Positions 26,228 to 35,706 are shown, counted from the stretch's first letter. The stretch: DNA of 64,000 bases from UBA5018 sp947463165 (GCA_943371245.1 CALRTY020000005.1:62001-126000), one strand, 5' to 3'. Made by a program: numbers and translations. Notes: a model not told the origin generated them from the letters alone.

Positions 26228-27684
26228 CCAGAACGCCAGAGCCCAGGGGTTCCTCACCAGCCGGTGGCGGTGCTGGCCGCTGGTGGAACCGGGGTCGCCG
26301 GCGCTGGCGTCAAGTTGCTGGCTCTGAATCCGGCCGGGAGCAGATATATCCGCCCCATGATTCTTTGCCCCAGGAGGAGCTGGAGGATCAGCAGCCCCAG
26401 GCCCTTTCCGGCCCCAGCGGAGCCTTCACCGCCTCTGCTCAGTCAGGCGCCAATGAAGCTGTCACTGCCAGCTCCACAGCCAGTGCCATGGCCAGTGGCT
26501 CCCCCCCACAGCTGCCGCCGTTTCGGCCCAGCCATCTGCTGAGCCGCCTGCAGCGCTCGGCTGCGCTGAGGCTGCTGTTGGCGGGCACCGCCACCCTGGT
26601 GGGTTTGGTGGGCCACTGGCCGGCCCTGGCCCTGGTTGCCGGCGGGCTGTTGCTGGCGTTGGCGCTAGCGCAGCTGCTGCCCGAGCTCTGGCGGCTGGTG
26701 AGCACCCGGCTCGATGAAGAACCCACGGCGCGGCTGCTGGCGGTTTTGGGGCTGGTGCTGGGGTTGGTGGCCCTGCCCTGGGCCCTGGGCTGGTGGGATC
26801 CCTACCTGGAGCTCTATCGCCAACGCGATTGGGAGGCGATCGGGGCCCTGGGGGAGGGGGTGATCGGCGCCATCGGTCAAATTCTGGTGGCGCTGGTGGC
26901 CCTGGCGATCGCCTGGCGGCAGGTGCTGCTCGACCAGCGGCTCACCGGCCAACAAAATCGCATCACCCAGGCCCAAACGATCGACAGCTTCATCCAGGGC
27001 ATCTCCGATTTGATCAGCGATCAAGAGGGGATGTTGGAGGATTGGCCCCTGGAGCGGATGCTGGCGGAGGGTCGGCTGGCGGCGGTCTTCGGGAGCATCG
27101 ATAAAGATGGCCGGGCCCGCATCCTGCGCTTTCTCTCCCACGCCCGCCTGCTCACACCGCTGCGGCGCGATAACCGGCTGGGGCGAGCGATCCTCGATGG
27201 CAACGGCAATTACGAGGAAGATCGGCTAACTGGCGTGCCGGTAATCCAGCTGCATCTGATTCTCAAGGGTGTGGATCTTTCCAGCACAGATCTACGCGGC
27301 GTGGATTTCAATTGCGCCGATCTCAGCGGCGCCAACCTCAGCCACAGCGATCTCAGCGGCGCCCTGCTGGCCGGCTGCAACCTGGCCGGGGCGAACTTGG
27401 AGCACTCCAGGCTGGAGGGAGCGCGCCTGTTCTTTGGCCGCAGCCAAACCGCCAGCCCCCGCGCCGCCGATGGCCGCCGCGACCTGATCACCGGCCGCGG
27501 CGCCGGCGCGGTGGTGGAAAACGCCAACTTCACTGGCGTGCAGGGGCTTGATGCCGCCAGCCACTACTACCTGGCCGCCTGGAGCGGCCCCCGCTCTCGG
27601 GCCACCCTCCCCGGCGGTGCCAAGGGCGTCGCCAGCCAACTGGAACCGCGGCCCGCCCGCCGACAGCCGGCTGCAGGCGCATAG
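26224..27684 (+). CDS. Membrane protein with pentapeptide repeats
   Basis: Overlaps the antiporter stop by 4 bp (ATGA). The first ~95 residues are low-complexity and may be untranslated or fast-evolving. Three to four hydrophobic helices follow (LLLAGTATLVGLVGHWPAL, LALVAGGLLLALALAQLL, LLAVLGLVLGLVALPWAL). Then comes a soluble part with QTIDSFIQGISDLISDQEG. A short pentapeptide stretch (LSSTDLRGVDFNCADLSGAN, then LSHSDLSGALLAGCNLAGAN) forms about nine coils at ~360-410. Unknown function; such proteins are frequent in cyanobacteria. The start is uncertain. Confidence 0.75.
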   Translation: MTRTPEPRGSSPAGGGAGRWWNRGRRRWRQVAGSESGREQIYPPHDSLPQEELEDQQPQALSGPSGAFTASAQSGANEAVTASSTASAMASGSPPQLPPFRPSHLLSRLQRSAALRLLLAGTATLVGLVGHWPALALVAGGLLLALALAQLLPELWRLVSTRLDEEPTARLLAVLGLVLGLVALPWALGWWDPYLELYRQRDWEAIGALGEGVIGAIGQILVALVALAIAWRQVLLDQRLTGQQNRITQAQTIDSFIQGISDLISDQEGMLEDWPLERMLAEGRLAAVFGSIDKDGRARILRFLSHARLLTPLRRDNRLGRAILDGNGNYEEDRLTGVPVIQLHLILKGVDLSSTDLRGVDFNCADLSGANLSHSDLSGALLAGCNLAGANLEHSRLEGARLFFGRSQTASPRAADGRRDLITGRGAGAVVENANFTGVQGLDAASHYYLAAWSGPRSRATLPGGAKGVASQLEPRPARRQPAAGA

Positions 27685-27709
27685 CTGTAAGGCCAACTAA
27701 AACCTGGCC

Positions 27710-28111
27710 TCATTCCCAGTGGAGCACCATCGCCACCGCCCCTTCCAGGGAGAGCTTCACGGGGCAGTTTTCACCGGCCCGCCGCAACAGGTTGCGCTGT
27801 TGTGGATCCAGATCCGCCGGCAGGCTGACCCACACCTCCAGGGTTTCGACGCAACGGGGGGCGCTGCTGGTCATCGTTTTTTCCACCCGGGCTGTTGTGC
27901 CCTCGATGGCGATGCCGTGGCGAGCGGCGGTGATGCCCATGATCGTGAGCATGCAGCTGGCCAGGGAGGTGGCCAGTAGATCGGTGGGGGAGAAGGCCTC
28001 GCCGCGGCCCTGGTTGTCGAGCGGGGCGTCGGTGTGCAGCTCGCTGCCCGAGGAGTCATGCACCGCCAAACAGCGCAGCTGGCCTTCATAGCGGCAGGTC
28101 ATGGTGGTCAT
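27710..28111 (-). CDS. OsmC-family peroxidase-like protein
   Basis: A 133-residue protein of normal OsmC length. SPTDLLATSLASCMLTIMG carries the first redox Cys and RRAGENCPVKLSL the second. These two Cys reduce organic hydroperoxides in the family. The fold-defining beta strands around LEVWVSLPADL are present. It stands convergent to the pentapeptide gene and just upstream in map order of the CrtISO-like gene on the same strand. It may be OsmC or YhfA subtype; the sequence does not decide. Confidence 0.9.
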   Translation of the reverse strand: MTTMTCRYEGQLRCLAVHDSSGSELHTDAPLDNQGRGEAFSPTDLLATSLASCMLTIMGITAARHGIAIEGTTARVEKTMTSSAPRCVETLEVWVSLPADLDPQQRNLLRRAGENCPVKLSLEGAVAMVLHWE

Positions 28112-28201
28112 CGGCGGGTCGCTGCGGAGATGATCCCCATGCTGCTGGGGCGGGTCACCAGAGCGGTTGGGTTGATGGTGACTGGGTTGTCGCCGGGCGC
28201 A

Positions 28202-29818
28202 TCAACTTCCCGCCACCAGCTCCAGCTCCTGCAGCAGGCGCCGCTGGGCCGCCGCTGGCACAAAGCGGTGGGCGGCCTGGGCGCCGCTGATCGCCACCGG
28301 CGGTACGCCGATGCCGGGGAAGACGCCGGCGCCGCAGAGCACCAGACCATCGATGGGGGTGGAGCCGCCGGGGAAGGGGCCCCGATCCGCCGGCCAGGCG
28401 GGGCCGTAGCTGCCCTGGTGCACCCGCAGCCAGTGGCGGTGGCTGAGGGGGGTGCCCTGCATTTCCAACACCAGCCGCTGGCGCCAGTCGGGTAGGAGCT
28501 GGTCGAATATTTGATGGAACAGGCCGCAGCGCTCGCTTTTCAGGGCTGCGTAGGCGGGGGTGCCCCGCTGCAGATCCTTCCACAGCTGCCAGGGTTCATT
28601 GGCTGGGGTGTAGCCGTGCAGCACCTGGTGGCCGGCGGGGGCCAGGCTGGGGTCTAGCAGTGATGGCATCGACAGCACCGCCATATTGCGCTCGGCGCCG
28701 ATACCCCGCTGCCAGTCGCCTACCCACACGGTGTGCACCGGCAGATCGGCCAGTTCGGGGCCGCCGCGCAGGGCCAGGTGCCAGTGCAAAAAACTGCCGC
28801 AGGCGGGGGTTTCCGCCTGGCGGCGGCGCCAGCGCTGGGGCAGGCTGTCAGGCGGCAGCAGGGCGAGGGTGTCCCAGGGGCTGGCGGAGCTGATCACCCC
28901 CTGGCGGGCCCGCAGGATTTCGCCACCGGAGGCGGCGGCTAGTTGCACCCCCACCGCTTTGCCGCCCTCCACCAGGATTCGCTCCACGGCGGCGGCGGTG
29001 CGCAGGCGGCCGCCGTGGCGCTCCATGCCCCGCACCAGGGCCGCCGCCACCGCCGCGCTGCCGCCGATCGGGTAGTCGAGGCAGGCATCGGCTTCGAACC
29101 ACTCGCCAAACAGGGTGACCATGGCCGCGGCGCTGGTGTGGTCCAGCTCCAGGCCGGAGATCAGGAAGCAGAGCAGCTCCACCCAGTGCAGCAGGAAGGG
29201 ATCGCGCAGGTGACGGCGGGCGATCGGCCCGAAACCGCCCCCCAGGGCCGCCAGCTGCGGCGCTTTTGCCAGCAGTCCGAGGCCGTTGCCACCGAGGGTG
29301 AGGGCGCTGCCGATGCCGGGGCGCAGGGCCAGCAGCGGCAGGGAGCGGACGGCGCGGCAGAGCGGTTCGATCGCCAGCAAAAACCGCTGCCACTCCTCGG
29401 CTACGGCGGGCCCGCGCAGCTGGCGCAACACCTCCAGGAAGGGCTCCATGCCCACCCCCACCCGCAGGCGACCCTCCGGCAGCAGCAGGTCCCAGTGGTG
29501 ATAAGAAACCACCGGCAGGGTTTCACCCACCGCCTTGAGCACCTGGGTGAGCGGGTTGGTGGAGGGCCAGCGGCCCAGGCCGCTCCACAGGGAGGGCCCC
29601 GATTCGAACTGGAAGCCGCGCCTACTGAAGCCATGGGCCGCGCCACCGGGCACGCTATGGGCCTCCAGCACCAGCACATCAAGGCCGTGGCGGGCGGCGA
29701 TGGCGCCGGCGCAGAGGCCCCCCAGGCCAGCGCCGATCACGATCAGGTCGGGCTGGCTGGGGTTGTTGCTGGGGCTGTCGCTGCGGTTAGCGGCGTTGTT
29801 GTTGGCCGATTTAGCCAT
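28202..29818 (-). CDS. CrtI/CrtISO-family FAD-dependent oxidoreductase
   Basis: A 538-residue protein from ATG 29818. DLIVIGAGLGGLCAGAIAA is the dinucleotide-binding motif, VLEAHSVPGGAAHGFSR the second strand, and SFLHWHLALRG with STPIDGLVLCGAGVFPGIGV the C-terminal FAD motif of phytoene dehydrogenases and carotene isomerases. It probably acts on a carotenoid or another polyene at the membrane. Whether it is true CrtISO cannot be settled, since several paralogues exist in cyanobacteria. The N-terminal Asn/Ser-rich tail is disordered. The DCC-thiol protein lies directly upstream on the same strand, with an 18-bp spacer. Confidence 0.85.
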   Translation of the reverse strand: MAKSANNNAANRSDSPSNNPSQPDLIVIGAGLGGLCAGAIAARHGLDVLVLEAHSVPGGAAHGFSRRGFQFESGPSLWSGLGRWPSTNPLTQVLKAVGETLPVVSYHHWDLLLPEGRLRVGVGMEPFLEVLRQLRGPAVAEEWQRFLLAIEPLCRAVRSLPLLALRPGIGSALTLGGNGLGLLAKAPQLAALGGGFGPIARRHLRDPFLLHWVELLCFLISGLELDHTSAAAMVTLFGEWFEADACLDYPIGGSAAVAAALVRGMERHGGRLRTAAAVERILVEGGKAVGVQLAAASGGEILRARQGVISSASPWDTLALLPPDSLPQRWRRRQAETPACGSFLHWHLALRGGPELADLPVHTVWVGDWQRGIGAERNMAVLSMPSLLDPSLAPAGHQVLHGYTPANEPWQLWKDLQRGTPAYAALKSERCGLFHQIFDQLLPDWRQRLVLEMQGTPLSHRHWLRVHQGSYGPAWPADRGPFPGGSTPIDGLVLCGAGVFPGIGVPPVAISGAQAAHRFVPAAAQRRLLQELELVAGS

Positions 29819-29835
29819 GGCTGGGGCCGAAGAAT

Positions 29836-30267
29836 TCAGGGCCTGGAGGCCGCCGCCGCGGCCAGGGGCTGTTGGCGCAGGGCGCAGAGCTGATCCAGGC
29901 AGGGCCGGCGGGTGAGCCTCAGGCGCGCCGCAGCCCATAGCCCATAGAGACGATTCACCAGCGGTGCCACCAGGGGCCAGCCGGTGGGGGCGTATAGCCA
30001 GCCCAGGCCAATCAGGGCATAGGCCTGGCGAAATACCGCCACATCCACCAGCACGCTGCCATCGGCGGCGATGGCATGGATGCGACCCATCGCCTCTCGA
30101 TAGCCAATGCCGCCATGGCGGGCCGGATCGTAATCAGCGGCGTCGATATCAACAAAAGCCAGCCGGCCAGCGCCGGGATTGCAGCGGCGATCCCGCCGTT
30201 CCAGGAAGCGCACCTCCCGCAGGCAGAGCGGGCAACCGCCGTCGTAAAGGATGGTGAGCTGGGCCAT
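29836..30267 (-). CDS. DUF393 / DCC-type thiol-disulfide oxidoreductase
   Basis: A 143-residue protein. TILYDGGCPLCLREVRFL is the DCC-family start, with a CxxC redox pair. AAADGSVLVDVAVFRQAY and GWPLVAPLVNRLYGLWA are the usual later segments. Many relatives are membrane-associated and of unknown substrate. Located upstream of the CrtISO-like gene in the same orientation, so possibly cotranscribed. Confidence 0.85.
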   Translation of the reverse strand: MAQLTILYDGGCPLCLREVRFLERRDRRCNPGAGRLAFVDIDAADYDPARHGGIGYREAMGRIHAIAADGSVLVDVAVFRQAYALIGLGWLYAPTGWPLVAPLVNRLYGLWAAARLRLTRRPCLDQLCALRQQPLAAAAASRP

Positions 30268-30322
30268 GGGCCAGACCTTAGGCAGCCTTGGGCCGGGGGC
30301 GCGGATCAGGGGGGGCGTGCTG

Positions 30323-30460
30323 TCAGACCTCGCCGCTGGCCTGCCAGGGGTTGAGCGTGGCTACGCCGGTGGGGGTGAAGTGGCGCAGGTTGCGGGTCAC
30401 CACGGTGAGCCCCTGCTCCAGGGCGGTGGCGGTCTGCTGATCGTCGCCTGGCGATACCGC
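30323..30460 (-). pseudogene. C-terminal relic of a VapC (PIN) toxin
   Basis: The minus strand reads TATALEQGLTVVTRNLRHF and TGVATLNPWQASGEV to a stop at 30323, the last ~40 residues of a PIN-domain toxin. Upstream the frame closes at a TAG, and the earlier catalytic aspartates are missing. The remaining stretch to 30672 shows no gene I can support. Confidence 0.55.
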
Positions 30461-30672
30461 GCCCTATGCCAGAAGGAAGCCCAGCAGTGGCGATCGCCTG
30501 ACGGGCCGCCAAGAACTAAATCTGGCTCTAAAGAGTTTGCAGGAAAACCATCTCGCAGCGCTGGTTTTTTACGGGTAGAGGATAACAGGGAGCCGCTGCG
30601 CACCTGTTGAGCTCGCAGCTAAACTGGGTGGTTGACCCATTCGCAGAGACGGCCGGGTATTTCAGTAAACTT

Positions 30673-31524
30673 TTAACGGATGCCGAGCATTTTGGATAAC
30701 CAAAAGCCCCCTGCTCCTCCGACAATCAGGGTGGTTGGCACCTTCGCTCCGTTTTGGGCCCACAAACGGAATTTCTCCAGCTCAGCAACTTCACGGGCGC
30801 CGGGTACCCGCAAACTTTCGGCCTTGAGTCGGTTGGCTTCCGCTTGGCCTCTAGCCTCTTCAATTACTCCAAGTGCTTCATTCTTTTTCGCGGTGGCTTT
30901 GTACGTGGCCGCTAGAGCCTCCTGCTCGGCCACCTGCTTGATCTCAATCGCTTCCGACACCTTTTGGCTGGGGGCTAAATTCACCACATCCAGGCCAATC
31001 ACTTCCACCGGATAAGGGCGCAAGTTGGTTTTGATCGTGCTCTCCCAATCGGCCTTTAGCTTGGTGCGATTACCAATAGCTGCATCCAGACTTCGCGTGG
31101 AACTCACCGTTTTAAAGCTCTCCTCCGCTTTCGGATCAACGATCCCCTTGGTAATCGCCTCAAGAGAACCAAACTCACGCCGCACCCGCGGCACCTCAGA
31201 GGGCGGCACCCTCCACTGAACAGCCAGCTTTGCATTCAAACTTTGGATGTTGGATGTGGAAGCCGCCACTTGCCGATGAAAACTCTGCACCTTCACATCT
31301 ATGCAATCCAAGTTGTCCATGAATGGAATCAACACATTCAGTCCCGGCAACACCGGTTGATCCTGAACTTGGCCGAGGCTTAGTTTGGCGCAAGTCGTGC
31401 CCTCTGGAATCACCCGCAGGGGATTCAGAATCACCGCAGCCACTGCCACTGTGATCGGCGCAAAGCGCCGCACCGTTTGATCTCGCGACCGGGAATTGGA
31501 GAACACGATGTCAGTATTCATCAT
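30673..31524 (-). CDS. SPFH/Band 7 (prohibitin-like) membrane protein
   Basis: About 284 residues from ATG 31524. A single N-terminal hydrophobic helix (FAPITVAVAAVILNPLRVI) anchors it. The Band 7 domain follows (PGLNVLIPFMDNLDCIDVKV, then NAKLAVQWRV), then a charged helical part (VIEEARGQAEANRLKAES) that would oligomerise into rings. Prohibitin-like rings organise membranes and regulate membrane proteases. Codon composition is slightly more AT-rich than its neighbours. It begins 230 bp from the VapC gene; that gap holds no supported gene. Confidence 0.85.
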   Translation of the reverse strand: MMNTDIVFSNSRSRDQTVRRFAPITVAVAAVILNPLRVIPEGTTCAKLSLGQVQDQPVLPGLNVLIPFMDNLDCIDVKVQSFHRQVAASTSNIQSLNAKLAVQWRVPPSEVPRVRREFGSLEAITKGIVDPKAEESFKTVSSTRSLDAAIGNRTKLKADWESTIKTNLRPYPVEVIGLDVVNLAPSQKVSEAIEIKQVAEQEALAATYKATAKKNEALGVIEEARGQAEANRLKAESLRVPGAREVAELEKFRLWAQNGAKVPTTLIVGGAGGFWLSKMLGIR

Positions 31525-31751
31525 GGTTACCCTGCTAGGGGCTGCTAACCGATACTTCCAGACGGTTGCGAGTGATGTCAATAATGGCTAGGTGCAAACA
31601 GATGGAAACAGGTGGAAGCAGCTCCACCTGATAAAACAAGGCGATATCATCTGGTGATAAGTAATCCCGTCGTCTTTCAGCACATTGCAGGGGTGCCAGA
31701 GCTTGGCAACGATGTCGTGGGTGTGGCTGTTGGTTGAGGTGCTTGCTGCCA

Positions 31752-32162
31752 TCACCAGGCCTCCAGGCTGAGTTCGGCCACGTTGGCAAAGGCCTGATCC
31801 GCTGTTACCAGGGCGCAGCCTTCGCTGATGGCATGGCTGGCAATCAGCAGGTCCATCGCCGCCAGAGGCTTGCCATGGCGTTCGAGATCGGCGCGTAGCC
31901 GGCTATGGATCCTCGTGCAGGCTTCCGACCAGGGCAGGATCTCCAGGGTCTCGATGGTGGCCTCCGCCAGCTCTTGCAACCGCCTCTGCAACCGCGAGGT
32001 GGGCGGCAGCTTCTCCAGCCCGTAGCGGATCTCGGCCACCACAATCGCCGACAGGCAACAGCTTTGCTCACGCACCCAGGTATCCAGGCGTGGCGAGCGT
32101 CGTTTGAGCAAGCCGCTCACGGCGTTGGTGTCAAGCATCAACCTGTCGTTCCCAGCGGCCAT
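31752..32162 (-). CDS. VapC-type PIN-domain toxin
   Basis: A 136-residue protein. LMLDTNAVSGLLKRRS has the first catalytic Asp, SAIVVAEIRYGLEKLP the conserved Glu, and AAMDLLIASHAISEGCALVT the later Asp. The set is complete, so this toxin should be an active RNase. Its ATG shares one base with the antitoxin stop (TGATG), showing tight coupling. ATG at 32138 (MLDTN) is an alternative start. Confidence 0.9.
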   Translation of the reverse strand: MAAGNDRLMLDTNAVSGLLKRRSPRLDTWVREQSCCLSAIVVAEIRYGLEKLPPTSRLQRRLQELAEATIETLEILPWSEACTRIHSRLRADLERHGKPLAAMDLLIASHAISEGCALVTADQAFANVAELSLEAW

Positions 32163-32422
32163 CAGGGGAAGTCCACCGGTTCGGCAGGACGGGTGTCGTG
32201 CAACCCCTCGAAAAACGCATCCAGTTCGGCCCGGAAGCCAGGCTCCTGCAGCAACGCATCCCTTAGCTCCAGCAAGGCGCTGGCCGATGGACGCACCGGT
32301 GTGAGCACCACCGCGCCGCTCTCGGGATCGCGATGCACCTCTACTTCCGTTCCCTCAAACCGGAATTTGGCGGGCAATCGCACCGCCTGGCTGCGGCCGT
32401 TGCGGAACAGCTTGGCGCGCAT
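32162..32422 (-). CDS. VapB-type antitoxin
   Basis: Start chosen at 32422 (MRAKLFRNGRSQAVRLPAKF), the exact family opening; the frame continues upstream to 32488 without similarity. 86 residues: an AbrB-like DNA-binding N-terminus (FRFEGTEVEVHRD) and a toxin-blocking tail (FFEGLHDTRPAEPVDFP). Upstream partner of VapC with a 1-bp overlap. Confidence 0.9.
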   Translation of the reverse strand: MRAKLFRNGRSQAVRLPAKFRFEGTEVEVHRDPESGAVVLTPVRPSASALLELRDALLQEPGFRAELDAFFEGLHDTRPAEPVDFP

Positions 32423-32472
32423 GGCCCAACCCCACAGGCCATCAATACCAAGTCTAGACCGAGCCTGCGATC

Positions 32473-32680
32473 TCATGCCGCCTCCCACACGGCTTCATGG
32501 AAGCGGTGGAGCACTTGCTCCAGCTCGCCGCCGAACAGCCTGTTCAACCGTGGCCAGCCGCCGCCCTCGCAGTGGCCAGGGTGGTTTCGCTCAACCCCCG
32601 CTGATCCAGGACCAGCTTCAAGTGCCTCAGATCCTGGCGGGTGAGTTCCCAGGGCCGCTGAGCACGGTGGTGAGGGCCGG
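32473..32680 (-). pseudogene. C-terminal relic of type I restriction subunit HsdR
   Basis: In minus-strand frames one reads RPWELTRQDLRHLKLVLDQR and GLSETTLATARAAA, then after a frame change RLNRLFGGELEQVLHRFHEA and VWEAA to a stop. These are the end segments of HsdR. Between them most of the C-terminal domain is deleted. The first part matches 39338-39470 closely, with the same joint, so both come from one damaged ancestor. The region 32690-33130 beyond it shows only unassignable fragments. Confidence 0.6.
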
Positions 32681-33135
32681 CAGGTAGTCCTCCGGGTGGG
32701 TGGCCTCCTGGGGCAGACGGCTTTCACCGTGCCGATGTTCGACGCCTTGATGATCAGGGCCATCCCGGAATGGAAGCCGGAACGGTTGGCCTGAATCATG
32801 ATTCAGCGGATCGGGTGCGCCTGGGGAGGCCTCCAGAGGGGGCGGATCCGGGTTGGCTGCCTTGGTCACACCGGCCTGCTGCATGGTTCGCATTCGGATC
32901 GTTGCCAGCCAGGGGATAGGGCAGCTGTGGTGGAGCTGCTGGGTGCCCAGGGCGACAAGATCAGGGCTTGTGCTGGTTCGCTCTACGCAAGAAGGCGAGG
33001 CTTAACTCAGGCGAGGCGGCGGGGCTGACGCTGTTTCATGCGCATTGGGATTTGATCCCCCGTTAAACAAGTGATGACAATTTTGCCCGAGGAGCTGTTC
33101 GGTGGGTTATCAATGGCAAACAGCAGTACTGAGCC

Positions 33136-33681
33136 GTGGCCACCAAGACGCCAACGCGAAAGAAGCTCGATCGACCAGCGGTCTTGGCGAGGATCGAAGA
33201 GATCCTCTCGGCTGGGGCTCCGGATGCTGAAGCCCTGTTGGCATTCGCAGAGTTCATCAACGGAAAGACTTTCCCTGAACCTGTTCTCACTCTTACAGAG
33301 CTCAAAACGGCAGTCTGCAATGTCTTTGGCAGTAAGAATGCCACGGAACTGCGCAAGTCTAGTGAGTTCAATCTTGCGATGGCGGGCCGCACATTTGATC
33401 TCAAAACGAAGGCTGATTGGCTCAAGCTCTATCGAGAGTGGGTTGGTGTTCCCCACAGCGAGCGAACCAAAACCGGCAAAACTTCGATTAACGGTATCGA
33501 TGTACTTGAAAATTTTAGGCCGTGGCATGTGTTCTCACTCGATCCATCAACGGCTAGCGCCGAGGACATCAAGGATGCCTTCCGCAGGCTTGCCAAGGAA
33601 CATCATCCCGATGTAGGCGGCGATCCGCGCGTTATGGAGCGGCTCCAAAAAATGCGTGACTCCCTTCTTGCTTTCCTGTGA
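33136..33681 (+). CDS. J-domain protein, partner of an HNH nuclease
   Basis: A 181-residue protein from GTG (33136). The C-terminal ~50 residues are a J domain (FSLDPSTASAEDIKDAFRRL, then EHHPDVGGDP) with the HPD tripeptide at 157-159 that stimulates Hsp70 ATPase. The N-terminal 125 residues (PAVLARIEEILSAGAPDAEA, FNLAMAGRTF) are unassigned. The end overlaps the HNH gene by 4 bp (GTGA), so the two proteins are made together. Composition is less GC-rich than the core. J domains paired with nucleases are unusual. It may recruit a chaperone to control the nuclease, which is speculative. Confidence 0.7.
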   Translation: MATKTPTRKKLDRPAVLARIEEILSAGAPDAEALLAFAEFINGKTFPEPVLTLTELKTAVCNVFGSKNATELRKSSEFNLAMAGRTFDLKTKADWLKLYREWVGVPHSERTKTGKTSINGIDVLENFRPWHVFSLDPSTASAEDIKDAFRRLAKEHHPDVGGDPRVMERLQKMRDSLLAFL

Positions 33682-34769
33682 ACATGCTGATGACAACAAA
33701 ATCCAAGCGATCACGTGATGCCTTCTCATTTCAGGAGACAGCAAGAATTCTCGGCATCAGTGCCAAAAAGCTCGATAGTATCTGTAAGTTCTTCGATGCC
33801 CATGATGATGACGATTGGGAGCTTATTGAAGGAGAATTCTTTGAGTACGAACCAGGTCAAGCTCGCAGCCGGCGTTTTTACGAAGAAGGCGTAATGGCTC
33901 TGGCGAAGTATCTAGAGGAGAAGGAAGGTGGGAGTATCTTGGCCAAGATTCACGAGTTCTTCACCCACCATCGCGTGCGGGTGACACGCACGCTGGTAAA
34001 ACGTCGTATCATTCAAGTCACCCAAGATAGAAGCACCATCCAGATCCGAGGCGATCTAGTTTTTCTGGAACAGCGCTCTGTTGTGAGGATTTTGGGCACT
34101 AATGGCAAGGGGATGGCTGGCACTATCGCAAGGATTCAGGAGGAAAGTTCTGGGCTAGAAGGTGCTGAGGGATTGGAGATCGGTGTGCATTTTGATAGCT
34201 TTGAGAACAAAGACCAGCGTCATTGGAGCCAGCGCGGCATCGTGCGCCTAGCGAAGACGATGAATGACAAAGGCAAGATCACCAAGGCACGTAAAGCCTG
34301 GGTGAAAGCTGTCTCTGAAGTTGCTGAAGAATGCTTTGAAGTCCAGCGAAAGCTGCTAGAAAGCCATGAAGCCAGGGTGAAGGCCGCGAAGGAAAAGGTG
34401 CGTCAGAGGGCACTGCGTAAAGACGGCCCTGGCTGTGCAGTATCCGGCCAAAAACCATCTGCCTCCGATCAGCATCCAGTTGAACTGGAGGCGCATCATC
34501 TGTTCGATGCCAGCTCGCGCCCCGATCTGGCAGCTTATGAAGATAATCTGATCGCCATCAGTGGCAGCATTCATCGAAACTTCCACAAGTGGATAGGTGC
34601 AAAACCTTGCGAGCCCAAAGACTTTGTCGACTATCTATTAGGCAATGAAATGAGCCATTTCGATGGACCACCCAGTGCCAAAAAGAGGAAGGAGCAAAAG
34701 CTGCAAAAGCTGATGAATCGACTTGAGTTGTTGCAAGTGAGATTCGAGGGGAATCACTTGTTGTATTAA
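33678..34769 (+). CDS. HNH-type nuclease with N-terminal helix-turn-helix-like region
   Basis: A 363-residue protein that starts with GTG at 33678 or ATG at 33684. Residues 17-80 (FQETARILGISAKKLDSICK) resemble a MerR-like or other DNA-binding helix-turn-helix. The C-terminal core carries HPVELEAHHLFDASSRPDLA, then NLIAISGSIHRNFHKWIG, an HNH/His-Me fold with His273, His274, Asn290, His299 and His303. Only one Cys (CAVSGQK) stands where zinc-bound HNH enzymes have two. Target DNA or RNA is unknown. It forms a two-gene unit with the J-domain protein in a defence-rich zone, so an antiphage role is plausible. Confidence 0.7.
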   Translation: MNMLMTTKSKRSRDAFSFQETARILGISAKKLDSICKFFDAHDDDDWELIEGEFFEYEPGQARSRRFYEEGVMALAKYLEEKEGGSILAKIHEFFTHHRVRVTRTLVKRRIIQVTQDRSTIQIRGDLVFLEQRSVVRILGTNGKGMAGTIARIQEESSGLEGAEGLEIGVHFDSFENKDQRHWSQRGIVRLAKTMNDKGKITKARKAWVKAVSEVAEECFEVQRKLLESHEARVKAAKEKVRQRALRKDGPGCAVSGQKPSASDQHPVELEAHHLFDASSRPDLAAYEDNLIAISGSIHRNFHKWIGAKPCEPKDFVDYLLGNEMSHFDGPPSAKKRKEQKLQKLMNRLELLQVRFEGNHLLY

Positions 34770-35012
34770 TGACATAGCTCACCAGCGTAAATGTAGCAAA
34801 GCGGAGTTTGCGCCCGACTGCAGTACCCTGCGATGCTCTGAGCAGGGTACAGGCGAAGTGGCTAAGTATATTGTCAATCTGCATGTGGAGCGCTTGCCGG
34901 AGGGGTGCTACCTCGCAACATCGGACGAAGTCCAAGGTGGAGCGTGGTGGTGTCAGCGCCGGTTCACCGCTGGAGGAGCGCTTTGACCATCCCTTAGGAG
35001 TGCCTGAGTAGA

Positions 35013-35230
35013 TCACCTGGCCGGATACCGGTACCGGGACATTGTGAAACGGCTGAAGGCTTGGATTCGCGTTCGATCGCCAAGCCGCAGGTTCCCATGA
35101 AATCTGGTTTCGCGAATCAGATAACCGCTACACCACCATCCCTAATCATCCTGGTGTCATGCCTGAGGGCACCTGGCGGGCGATTCTGCGTCAGGCCGCT
35201 ATCAGTGTGGAGGCGTTTCTCAGCCAGTAG
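35013..35230 (+). pseudogene. Frameshifted HicA-like mRNA interferase
   Basis: Two phases together read YRYRDIVKRLKA, then SHEIWFRESDNRYTTIPNHP and GVMPEGTWRAILRQAAISVE, ending FLSQ-stop at 35230. This is HicA with its catalytic His (SHEIW). The shift lies near 35090, after CGCCAAGCCGCAG. No start codon is obvious upstream and no HicB partner is visible. It lies in the 937-bp gap between the HNH nuclease and the TrlF-like gene. Confidence 0.7.
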
Positions 35231-35706
35231 TCCCTAGTGGGCGGTCGGTCAAACACTCCCATCATAACTGAATTGAGCCCACCGGCTTGCTTGCACCCAT
35301 TACCACGCCGGACAGCATCTTGTCGGGCATCTCGCAAGGACTTGCGCTGCTTGGGCATCGATGGCGCCAATCTGATCCGGCCATTCAGCCGCGAGCAGGA
35401 GGGGTTCTTTAGTGCCCTCCGAGAAGCCCCGAAGCACGGAGGCCTATAAAGTCAAGATGCTTAAATTAGTTTAGTCTAAAAAGGCTAAACCGATTGCTTA
35501 GCGCACCCATCCTCATGGAGATTGTCATGCGCCGCATGTTATCGAAAATTTTATAGTAGCTACATAACGATGCTGAAATTATTCAATAGCGAGGGGCTGG
35601 GACCGGGGGAGGGCGTCAATCGCCGAGGACTAGAGAAGAAAACACATGACAGTTCGATCGCATCATAAAAGTACATGCCAGAGATGTATTCCCTTTTCTC
35701 GGAAAA
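35231..35706. other. Gap with no supported gene, partly AT-rich
   Basis: Between the HicA relic and the TrlF-like stop there is no coding frame with recognisable sequence. 35450-35660 is AT-rich and includes a short inverted repeat GTTTAG/CTAAAC (35469-35490). A possible short relic frame (35340-35449, FSREQEGFFSALREAP) cannot be named. Confidence 0.4.

Noticed and set aside
31535..31789. 84-residue minus-strand frame between Band 7 and VapC
   Set aside because: No recognisable sequence, and it overlaps both neighbouring genes.
33007..33528. 173-residue minus-strand frame
   Set aside because: It lies antisense to the J-domain gene, which has a clear HPD motif and a coupled partner.
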